Below are positions 51,328 through 59,116 of a stretch of DNA of 64,000 nucleotides, one piece after another. The DNA comes from Methylosinus sp. C49 (GTDB lineage: Bacteria > Pseudomonadota > Alphaproteobacteria > Rhizobiales > Beijerinckiaceae). Where the stretch lies: positions 1-64,000 of the forward strand of contig NZ_AP022332.1 of NCBI RefSeq assembly GCF_009936375.1, written 5' to 3'. The translations under genes and the position numbers were made by a program. Below the pieces are notes generated by a model. The model was not told where the DNA came from. It did no database searches and saw nothing but the letters and a program-made list of their open reading frames with translations. Every line of letters begins with the position of its first letter. Within the stretch, counting starts at the first letter, position 1.

Positions 51328-52040
51328 GGGCGTTTTTGAGCGTGATGTCGGCGCCCGCGCGTGATGCGGCAGTAGAGAGCGCGCTGCTGCGCGTGACGGG
51401 GCTTTCCAAATCCTATCTCGGACCGCAGGGTCCTCTGCCCGTGCTGCGCGGCGTCGATCTTACGCTCGGCGCCGGCGAGAGCCTCGCGCTGATGGGCGAG
51501 TCGGGCAGCGGCAAGAGCACGCTGCTGCATCTCGTCGCCGGTCTCGACCATGCCGATGGCGGCGCCATTCACGTCGATGACGCCGAAGTGACGAAGCTCG
51601 ACGACGAAGGCCGCGCGGCGCTGCGCCGCGAGATTCTCGGCGTCGTGTTTCAGCAGTTCAATCTCGTGCCGAGCCTCACGGTCGGCGATAATCTCTCTCT
51701 GCAGGCGCGGCTCGCCGGGCGCTACGATCGCGATTGGCGCGACGCGCTCGCCGAGCGTCTCGGGCTCTCCGCTCTGCTCGATCGCTATCCCGAGCAATTG
51801 TCGGGCGGTCAGCAGCAGCGCGTCGCGGTCGGCCGCGCGCTGGCGCCGCGTCCTCGCCTCTTGCTCGCCGACGAGCCGACCGGCAATCTGGATGAAGCCA
51901 CAGGCGACGCGGTGCTCGATCTTCTGCTCGAGCTCTCCGCCACGGCGGGCGCGGCGGTGCTGATGGTCACGCATAGCGCGCGGCTCGCTGCGCGGCTCGA
52001 TCGCCGCGCCACGCTCGCAGGCGGAAGGCTGGCGCCGTGA
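51324..52040 (+). CDS. ABC transporter ATP-binding protein (LolD/AttE-like)
   Basis: A 238-residue ABC ATPase of the MacB/LolD class. Walker A MGESGSGKSTLLHLVAGL, Q-loop VFQQFNLVPSLTV, signature LSGGQQQRVAVGRAL, Walker B LLLADEPTGNLD and H-loop MVTHSARLA. It overlaps tonB and the next permease gene by 4 nt each, so the three are translationally coupled. With the permease and the AttH-like protein it matches the AttEFGH type of transport set. Confidence 0.9.
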   Translation: MRAFLSVMSAPARDAAVESALLRVTGLSKSYLGPQGPLPVLRGVDLTLGAGESLALMGESGSGKSTLLHLVAGLDHADGGAIHVDDAEVTKLDDEGRAALRREILGVVFQQFNLVPSLTVGDNLSLQARLAGRYDRDWRDALAERLGLSALLDRYPEQLSGGQQQRVAVGRALAPRPRLLLADEPTGNLDEATGDAVLDLLLELSATAGAAVLMVTHSARLAARLDRRATLAGGRLAP

Positions 52041-54499
52041 GGCAATTCTTCTATGCGCTGGCGACGCTCGCCAGCCATTGGCGGCGACGCCCCGGCCAAT
52101 TCGCCGCGCTGTTCGTCGGACTCGCCGTGGCGACGGCGCTGTGGAGCGGCGTCGCGGCGCTGAACGATCAAGCGCGCCGCAGCTATGATCGCGCGGCCGG
52201 CGCGCTCGGCCTCGGCGGCGCGCCGAGCCTCGTCGCGGCGAGCGGCGGAACTTTCGCGCAGGACGCCTTCATCGCGCTGCGGCGCGCGGGCTGGAAGGTC
52301 TCGCCGATTCTCGAGGGGACGATCCGCCTCGGCGACAAATCCATTCGCCTGCTGGGCGTCGAGCCGCTGACGCTGCCGAAAATCTCCAGCGACAAAATGC
52401 CGACGGGCGAGGATTTGAATGATTTCCTCGGCCCGCCCGGCCGCGCGCTGATCGCGCCGCAGACATTGCGCGCGCTCGGCCTCGTCGACGGCGCGACGCC
52501 GACCATCAGTGAAGCCGATCGGCTGCCGCCGCTCGCCATCGCCGAAGATCTCGCGCCGGGGATGATCGTCGTGGACATCGGCGTCGCGCAAAACCTGCTG
52601 CATCGGCCGGGGCGGCTGTCGCGCCTGCTGCTCGCCGAGGAGCCCACGGCGGGCGCGCCCACGCTCGAGTCCGTCATCGGCGAAACGCTGCGCCGCATAG
52701 AGGCGGATGAGGCGCCGGAGCTCGCCAAGCTCACCGAGAGCTTTCATCTCAATCTCACCGCCTTCGGCCTTTTGGCCTATGTGGTGGGCCTGTTCATCGC
52801 GCATGCGTCTTTTGGCCTCGCCTTCGAGCAGCGCCTGCCGATCATCCGCACGCTGCGCGCCATCGGCGCCTCCTTGCGCGCGCTCACATTGGCGCTGGTC
52901 GCGGAGCTGACGCTGCTCGCCCTGCTCGCCGGCGCTGCGGGAATGGCCGGCGGCTATCTCATCGCCGCGGCGCTGCTGCCCAACATGGCCGCCAGCCTCG
53001 AAGGACTCTATGGCGCGGAGCTCGACGGCGCGCTCGGCCTCGCGCCCTCCCGGTGGCTCTCCGGCGTCGGCATGGCGCTGATCGGCGCCGCGATCGCCGC
53101 GGCGAGCGGGCTGGTCAAGACTCTGCGCCTGCCGGTGCTCGCCATCGCGCAACCTTTCGCCTGGCGCGAGGCGCAGCGACATTGGCTCTACCGCCAGGCC
53201 GCGCTCGCCATTGTCGCGCTCATGGGCGCCGCCGCCGCGCTGCTCTTCGGCGAGGGGATGGAGGCCGGCTTCGCCTCAATGGCCGGGCTGCTGCTGGGCG
53301 CCGCGCTCGCATTGCCGCTGCCGCTCGCCGCAATGCTGCGGCTCGGCGAAAGACGGGCGCAGGGACCGCTCGCAAAATGGTTCTTCGCCGATGCGCTGCA
53401 GCAGCTCCCCGGCATCTCGCTGGCGCTGATGGCGCTACTGCTCGCGCTCTCCACCAATATCGGCGTCGGCTCCATGGTGGAGGGATTCCGTCGCACATTC
53501 GTGCAATGGCTCGACCAGCGCCTCGTCGCGGAAATCTATTTCGAGGCCGCGAGCGACGCGCATGCGCGCCGTATCGAGACATGGCTCGCCGCCCGTAAGG
53601 ATGTCGCCGCCGTCCTGCCGCTGTGCAAGGCGAAGACGACTCTTCACTTCTGGCCGGTCGAGATCGTCGGCGCGCCGCCGCACGAGACCTTCAGCGCGCA
53701 TTTTCCGCTGCTCGAAGCGCGCGCCGACGCGTGGCGCAGCGTCGCGCGCGGCGATTCCGCGCTCATCAGCGAGCAGCTCGCGCGGCGCCTTCGCCTCGCG
53801 CTCGGCTCGACCTTGGAGATACCGACGCCGACCGGCGATTGGCGCGTCGAGATCGTCGGAATCTATCCCGATTACGGCGCCGCCAAAGGCCAGCTCCGCG
53901 TCGATCACGACGCGCTCTCGTCGCGCTGGCCGGACGCGCGCCGGCTCGACTATATGCTGCGCGCGCGCTTCGAGACTGCGCCGGAGATCATGCTCGCGCT
54001 GCAAGCGGAATTCGGCGCGGGCGTCGCGCGCATCATCGATCAGGCGGCGCTGAAGCAGCGCTCGACCGACATATTCGAGCGCACATTCGCCGTCACCGCC
54101 GCGCTCGACGCGCTGACGCTCGTCGTCTCCGCGATTGCGCTCTTCGCCAGCCTCACCACGCTCGCCGCGGCGCGCGTCCCGCAGCTCGCGCCGCTGTGGG
54201 CGGCGGGCGTGTCACGCCGCAGCCTCGCTGCGCTGGAGCTCGTGCGCGTCACGCTGTTCGCGGCGGCGACGGCGCTCGTCTCCGTGCCGCTCGGCCTCGC
54301 TCTCGCTTATGATCTCGTCGCCATCGTCAATGTGCGCGCCTTCGGCTGGCGCCTGCCCTTTCACATTTTTCCATCGCAATGGCTCGAGGTCGTCGCGCTG
54401 GCGCTGCTCACCGCCGCGCTGGCCGCGCTCTTGCCCATTCGCCGTCTCGCGCGCATCGCGCCGGCGTCGCTGCTCGCGGTCTTCGCCAATGAACGCTGA
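52037..54499 (+). CDS. FtsX-like ABC permease (AttFG-like)
   Basis: An 820-residue permease of the MacB/LolCE type with two FtsX-like modules: an N-terminal membrane helix, a large periplasmic domain, three helices (FGLLAYVVGLFIAHASFGLA; LTLLALLAGAAGMAGGYLIA), a second set after residue 360, and a C-terminal triple (LVVSAIALFASLTTLAAARV; VVALALLTAALAALLPIRRL). Starts with GTG at 52037 overlapping the ATPase stop. It probably moves lipids or lipoproteins across the envelope with the ATPase before it; substrate unknown. Confidence 0.88.
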   Translation: MRQFFYALATLASHWRRRPGQFAALFVGLAVATALWSGVAALNDQARRSYDRAAGALGLGGAPSLVAASGGTFAQDAFIALRRAGWKVSPILEGTIRLGDKSIRLLGVEPLTLPKISSDKMPTGEDLNDFLGPPGRALIAPQTLRALGLVDGATPTISEADRLPPLAIAEDLAPGMIVVDIGVAQNLLHRPGRLSRLLLAEEPTAGAPTLESVIGETLRRIEADEAPELAKLTESFHLNLTAFGLLAYVVGLFIAHASFGLAFEQRLPIIRTLRAIGASLRALTLALVAELTLLALLAGAAGMAGGYLIAAALLPNMAASLEGLYGAELDGALGLAPSRWLSGVGMALIGAAIAAASGLVKTLRLPVLAIAQPFAWREAQRHWLYRQAALAIVALMGAAAALLFGEGMEAGFASMAGLLLGAALALPLPLAAMLRLGERRAQGPLAKWFFADALQQLPGISLALMALLLALSTNIGVGSMVEGFRRTFVQWLDQRLVAEIYFEAASDAHARRIETWLAARKDVAAVLPLCKAKTTLHFWPVEIVGAPPHETFSAHFPLLEARADAWRSVARGDSALISEQLARRLRLALGSTLEIPTPTGDWRVEIVGIYPDYGAAKGQLRVDHDALSSRWPDARRLDYMLRARFETAPEIMLALQAEFGAGVARIIDQAALKQRSTDIFERTFAVTAALDALTLVVSAIALFASLTTLAAARVPQLAPLWAAGVSRRSLAALELVRVTLFAAATALVSVPLGLALAYDLVAIVNVRAFGWRLPFHIFPSQWLEVVALALLTAALAALLPIRRLARIAPASLLAVFANER

Positions 54500-55547
54500 A
54501 ACGCTGCGCGCCCTTCTCCTCGCGCTGGCGCTTCTTTCCGCCGCGCCGGCGCGCGCCGCCGGATTCGCCGGTCTCGGCGACGACGCGCAGGGCTTCGCCG
54601 AGCCGCAGCCGGGCCATGCGCTCGCCTTTCCGCGCGATCATGGCGCGCATCCCGAGTTTCGTATCGAATGGTGGTATCTCACCGCCAATCTGACGGACGA
54701 GACCGGCAAAGCCTATGGCGCGCAATGGACCTTGTTCCGTCACGCGCGCGCGCCGCATGACGGCGAAGGCTGGGACAGTCCGCAAGCCTTTGTCGCGCAC
54801 GCCGCCGTGACGACGGACGCGCTTCATCTCTTCGCCGAGACGCGCGCGCGCGGCGGCGTCGGACAGGCGGGCATCGAAGCGGCGCCATTCCGCGCGTTTA
54901 TCGACAATTGGTCCTTTTCCGCGAAGGAAGCCAATCTCTCCGGCGGCGCAGTCTCCGCAGTCGCGCCGCGCTTTCGCTACACGCTCGCGCTCACCGCGGA
55001 CAGGCCTCTCGCTCTGCATGGCGAAGCGGGCTTCAGCCGCAAATCGGAGAGCGGGCAGGCTTCATATTATTACAGCCAGCCCTTCTTCACCGTCGAAGGC
55101 GCGCTCGCGATAGACGGCGCCGAGCGCAAGGTGAAGGGTCGCGCCTGGATGGATCACGAATGGAGCAGCCGGCCGCTGGCGGCAGATCAGAAAGGCTGGG
55201 ACTGGTTCTCGCTGCATCTCGACGGCGGCGGCGAGCTGATGCTCTTTCGTCTGCGCAGCGACAAGACGCTTCCCTTTATCTCGGGAAGCTTCATCACGGC
55301 CGATGGCGCGACGCGCGCGCTCATGCGTGACGATATTTTCCTCGAGCCTTTGGAGCAGGGCCTCGTCGCCGGCCGCCTGCTGCCGCTGCGCTGGCGCCTG
55401 CGCGTGGCGAGCCTGCATCTCGACATCGAGACGAAGCCCCTCAATTCGCAGAGCTTCATGAGCGTCGGCGTCGGATATTTCGAAGGGCCGATCACCTTTT
55501 CCGGCGCGCAGAGCGGCGTCGGCTATCTCGAGATGACGGGCTACTGA
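54489..55547 (+). CDS. AttH / CrtC lipocalin-like exported protein
   Basis: A 352-residue exported protein with a signal peptide (LLLALALLSAAPARAAG) and a lipocalin-like AttH domain: FPRDHGAHPEFRIEWWYLTA, QWTLFRHA, AHAAVT and GRAWMDHEWSS with WDWFSLHLDGG. AttH-like proteins accompany FtsX-type ABC transporters, as here, where its start overlaps the permease stop by 11 nt. A role in handling the exported lipid-like compound is inference; no enzyme activity is established. Confidence 0.88.
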   Translation: MNAETLRALLLALALLSAAPARAAGFAGLGDDAQGFAEPQPGHALAFPRDHGAHPEFRIEWWYLTANLTDETGKAYGAQWTLFRHARAPHDGEGWDSPQAFVAHAAVTTDALHLFAETRARGGVGQAGIEAAPFRAFIDNWSFSAKEANLSGGAVSAVAPRFRYTLALTADRPLALHGEAGFSRKSESGQASYYYSQPFFTVEGALAIDGAERKVKGRAWMDHEWSSRPLAADQKGWDWFSLHLDGGGELMLFRLRSDKTLPFISGSFITADGATRALMRDDIFLEPLEQGLVAGRLLPLRWRLRVASLHLDIETKPLNSQSFMSVGVGYFEGPITFSGAQSGVGYLEMTGY

Positions 55548-55679
55548 CGGTTCGGCCTCGTTTCGCCGCCAAAGCTTGATCCGAATGTCATCGGCTCTAT
55601 CCATACTGGGACGCTTTCTTCTGACGCATCGCTCGCGCTGGACCCGTTCCGGCGGCGCTCCGCCGAGGGGATTTCACGC

Positions 55680-56675
55680 ATGTATCTATCGCCGACATTT
55701 TTCCTCGATCTCGGCCTGCGCACCATCGCGCGCAATCCGTTCTTCAGTCGCGATCGTCCCGTCCTCGTCGAAGGCGAGAGCGATTTTCGCTTGCTGGAAG
55801 GACAGGAAGGCCTCGTCGTCACGCTGGGGCCGAACACGGCCTTCTTCGATCGTCCCAATCGCTCCGTCTGCCGCTGGCCGGGCGTCAAGACGATACCGCG
55901 CCAGAGCCCGCACGAGATTCCGCCGCGCTCCTTCTTCGCCAATGAGGGCAGCGCCTTTTTGCAGATCTTCTGCGGCGGCGGCGACGTGCGGCTCAACCGC
56001 GTCACCACGCTCGCCGAGCAGCGGCAGATTCTCCTGTCCGCCGGCGACGGCAATGTCGTCGAGAAGATCGATCTCTCCGAGCTCGCGCGCGACGGCGCGC
56101 CTCCGCTGAAGTTTCTGCAACCCGCCTATCTCTGCTCCTCGGCCGAGGTGGCGATACGCTCGACGCCATGCGACGCCGCCACGATGAGCTGGGCGCGCGC
56201 GCCCTATGTCTATCGCGCGGAAGAGACGGACGACGCGGAACGGCAGGCGATTCTCTGCCTTTCCGGCCGCACCATGGTGTGGTGTGAGCGACTCGCGCCC
56301 GGCGAGAGCCGCGATTTCGCGCTTGGCAATGTCATCGCCGCCACGGAAAATATCGACTCCAAGCTGCGCCCGACGAGCCTGCGCCACCCCGACGATGCCG
56401 AAGCGAGCGACGAGGAAACGCCGATCGCCGTCGCCCCAAAGCCCGTGCGGACGCGCTTGCGCGAGTTCGTCGAGGCGACAGGCATTTTATTCGAATCGAT
56501 GCGCGCGCGCGAAGGCTTCCTGGTTTGCGAATTGACCAATCGCTCCGACCGCCCCGCCTATGTCTATGTTCAGCTCAACAAGACCGGCTTCTACGGCGGC
56601 TCCGGCTTCGTCGGATTGATGGTGAAGCTCGTCTCCGCCTTCTTGCGAATGTCGCATCTGCCGCTGCGCGCATGA
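55680..56675 (+). CDS. Conserved hypothetical, possibly AIM24-like beta-rich protein
   Basis: A 331-residue protein without a signal peptide. It is rich in predicted strands, with FLQIFCGGGDVRLNRV, ILLSAGDGNVVEKIDLSELA, YLCSSAEVAIRSTP and AILCLSGRTMVWCERLAPGE, which recall the AIM24 beta-sandwich pattern (a hydrophobic strand after a Gly turn, then VVATENID-like). The resemblance is loose. It stands alone between the AttH-like gene and convergent pbpC. Confidence 0.65.
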   Translation: MYLSPTFFLDLGLRTIARNPFFSRDRPVLVEGESDFRLLEGQEGLVVTLGPNTAFFDRPNRSVCRWPGVKTIPRQSPHEIPPRSFFANEGSAFLQIFCGGGDVRLNRVTTLAEQRQILLSAGDGNVVEKIDLSELARDGAPPLKFLQPAYLCSSAEVAIRSTPCDAATMSWARAPYVYRAEETDDAERQAILCLSGRTMVWCERLAPGESRDFALGNVIAATENIDSKLRPTSLRHPDDAEASDEETPIAVAPKPVRTRLREFVEATGILFESMRAREGFLVCELTNRSDRPAYVYVQLNKTGFYGGSGFVGLMVKLVSAFLRMSHLPLRA

Positions 56676-56761
56676 CGCCTTATCCGCAATGACGCGCCAA
56701 TGGCAGGCCATTCTCCGCGAGCACGCTGCGCAGATCGAGTCGAAAATGCGAGACGCCTCGC

Positions 56762-59116
56762 TCATTCGATCGTCACTTCCACGGTGCGGGAGGCGCCGGG
56801 GCGCAGCGGCAGGCGCGCTTGAATGCGGTGCGTTCCTGGCTGCATGGGCCAATAGACGGGCTCACCGGCGTCAGCGAGCCGAAACGGCCGACCGTCCACC
56901 ATCCAGAGTATCTGCTCCACTGAGCCGGGCGCCGATGCGCGCAATGCGAGACGATTGAGCTTCGCCGGCAGCTCTGGATTGCGCCAGACATGCGTTTTAT
57001 GCTCGGGCGTCATGATGGCGAGCTCGACAGTCTCGTCGCGCGGCGCCGGCCACGCGGCGATTTCCATTGCGCCGCGCGGGGGCGGCGCCTTCTGCGGCCT
57101 CACCCATTCGACCAGCGTCTCGCCACAGCGTCCGTCGCTGCGGCCGCCGGCGAGACACATTTCCACCGGAACGCGTCCCTGCGGCGCAGGAAACGACTCC
57201 GTCTCTATCTCGCCGGCCTTCGCGCCATGAATGAGCGTCAGCGCCGCATGCGCGAGCCGCGCGCTGGATGCGGCGCCGCTCAGCCGATTCATCGCGCCGG
57301 CGTCGCCCCGCCCGATCCATACGCCGACGATGGCCTTGCGCGAATAGGCGATGGTCCAGGCGTCGCGATAGGCCTGCGAGGTGCCGGTCTTCACCGCCAC
57401 GGCGAAAGGATATTCGAGCGGCCCATAGCGCGGAAAGCTCGGCAGGCGCGCGAGCGGGTCGGCCAGCATGGAGGTGACGAGCCGCGCCGTGTCGCTCGAC
57501 ATCACGCGAATGGAGCGGCGCCGTCGCTGCTCTTTCGCAAAGACGAGATCGCAGAGCACGCCATCTTCCGCGAGCGCGCCATAGGCCCGCATCAAATGCT
57601 CGAGCTTGGTCGGCAGCGCGCCGATCGCCATGGAGAGGCCGAAGGATTCCGCCGGGGCCTCGAGATCATGCAGGCCGAGATCGTGCAGAAATTGAAAATT
57701 CGCCTCGAGCCCGACCCGGCGCATGAGATTGGTCGCCGGCACATTGCGCGAATTGGCGAGCGCCTGGCGCGGCAGCATCGGCCCGAGAAACGCGCCATCG
57801 GCGTTGTTGACGCCGGACGCGCCCTCGGGAACGTCGGCGACGAGATCGGTGGGCTCCAGAGCGCCGCGCTCGAATGCGAGCGCATAGACGAAAGGCTTCA
57901 GCGTCGAGCCCGGCGAGCGCAGCGCGCGTGTGAAATCGATGGCGCCGTCGCGCCAGTCGCGATAATCGGATGAGCCTATGTCCGCGAGCACAGCGCCCGT
58001 ACCGCGCTCCACGACCATGAGCGCGACTTGCCGCGCGCCGGCGGCGCGCCAGAGCGCGAGATAGCGCCGCGAAAGATGCGCGAGCTTGTCCTGCAAGGAG
58101 AGATCGATGGTCGCGCCGATGCGCGGATCATGCGGCGAGGCGGACGCGATGAGACCTTCGCGCGCCAGCGCCTCATAGCGCAGCGAGAGATGCAGCGCAT
58201 CCGGCCGCCGCGCCGCGCCGATGGGACGCAAGCTCGCGAGCTGCTTTGTCGCGAGCGCGATCTGCGCGGGCTCGACGAGCGTCTCGCGCGACAGAAAAGC
58301 GAGCGCGCGAGCCGCGCGAGCCCTCGCGAGGGCGAGCCCGCTCTCGCGAAAGAGATTCATGCGGCCGGGAGATTGCGGAACGGCGGCCAGCAGCGCGATC
58401 TCCGCGAGCGAGAGATCCTCGACCGGCTTGTCGAAGTAAAAACGCGCGGCATGGGCGATTCCATGGCTGCCATTGCCATAGGGCGCGAGACGCAAATAAT
58501 GCGCGAGAACCGCCTCGTGACCATGACGCGCAATGAGCGCGATCCCCGTCGCCGCCTCCCTGATCTTGGCCCCCAAGCTGCGCGGCGCGGGATTTTGCAT
58601 GCGCGCGACCTGCATGGCGATGGTGGAGGCGCCTTCGCGGCGCTTGCCTCCGACGAGATTGCGCCAGGCCGCGCGCAGCAGAGCCCGCGCATCGACGCCC
58701 ATATGCGAGGCGAAGCGCCGATCCTCGAGCGCGAGCGTCGCGAGCGCGACGCGCGGCGGAATTTCGCGCAGCGGCCAATAGCCATAGTCGATCCGCGCCG
58801 CGTCGCGCGCGCCGATCTGCGTGAGAAAAGCGCCGTTGCGGTCATAGACCATCGGCGTCGGCCGCGGCGCGACGAGCTGCGCGCGCTCGAACGCCGTGTG
58901 AACGAAGAAGGCGGAAGGGAGCAGAAGCGAGGCGACGGCTACGATGACGAGCGACGTCCTTCCGAACGCGCGCCCCTTCTCCCGCCTGCGGGAGAAGGTG
59001 GCATTGCGGAACGAGGTCGGATGAGCGCTCGCAGGGCCGCGAGAGCCCTCATCCGGCTCACTACGTTCGCCACCTTCTCCCGCAAGCAGGAGAAGGAATC
59101 CGCGAACCTTCCTCAC
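56762..59116 (-). CDS. pbpC: Penicillin-binding protein 1C
   Basis: A 784-residue bifunctional peptidoglycan synthase. One membrane anchor lies at about 55-75. The transglycosylase domain has LALEDRRFASHMGVD and GASTIAMQVAR. The transpeptidase has SPGSTLKPFVYAL (SxxK), ALANSRNVPATN (SxN) and AVKTGTSQAYRD (KTG). A C-terminal biPBP_C beta domain ends the protein. Start is GTG at 59116 overlapping the alpha-2-macroglobulin stop (GTGA). Residues about 7-48 are encoded by a palindromic repeat (58975-59096), giving an odd FLLLLAGEGGERSEPDEG segment before the anchor; no other start exists between. The pairing with alpha-2-macroglobulin is classical (E. coli yfhM-pbpC). Confidence 0.94.
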   Translation of the reverse strand: MRKVRGFLLLLAGEGGERSEPDEGSRGPASAHPTSFRNATFSRRREKGRAFGRTSLVIVAVASLLLPSAFFVHTAFERAQLVAPRPTPMVYDRNGAFLTQIGARDAARIDYGYWPLREIPPRVALATLALEDRRFASHMGVDARALLRAAWRNLVGGKRREGASTIAMQVARMQNPAPRSLGAKIREAATGIALIARHGHEAVLAHYLRLAPYGNGSHGIAHAARFYFDKPVEDLSLAEIALLAAVPQSPGRMNLFRESGLALARARAARALAFLSRETLVEPAQIALATKQLASLRPIGAARRPDALHLSLRYEALAREGLIASASPHDPRIGATIDLSLQDKLAHLSRRYLALWRAAGARQVALMVVERGTGAVLADIGSSDYRDWRDGAIDFTRALRSPGSTLKPFVYALAFERGALEPTDLVADVPEGASGVNNADGAFLGPMLPRQALANSRNVPATNLMRRVGLEANFQFLHDLGLHDLEAPAESFGLSMAIGALPTKLEHLMRAYGALAEDGVLCDLVFAKEQRRRRSIRVMSSDTARLVTSMLADPLARLPSFPRYGPLEYPFAVAVKTGTSQAYRDAWTIAYSRKAIVGVWIGRGDAGAMNRLSGAASSARLAHAALTLIHGAKAGEIETESFPAPQGRVPVEMCLAGGRSDGRCGETLVEWVRPQKAPPPRGAMEIAAWPAPRDETVELAIMTPEHKTHVWRNPELPAKLNRLALRASAPGSVEQILWMVDGRPFRLADAGEPVYWPMQPGTHRIQARLPLRPGASRTVEVTIE
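58975..59096. repeat. Palindromic intergenic-type repeat within the pbpC 5' coding region
   Basis: About 122 bp with hairpins at both ends and a central palindrome. The left end hairpin is CTTCTCCCGC/GCGGGAGAAG at 58977-58998; the right end carries a matching imperfect hairpin at 59074-59095. GGTGGC/GCCACC and GATGAG/CTCATC pair the arms across the middle. The translated phrase GEGGERSEPDEG is widely seen where such repeats are misread as coding in alphaproteobacterial genomes. Here it lies in frame between the pbpC start and its membrane anchor. Confidence 0.85.
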
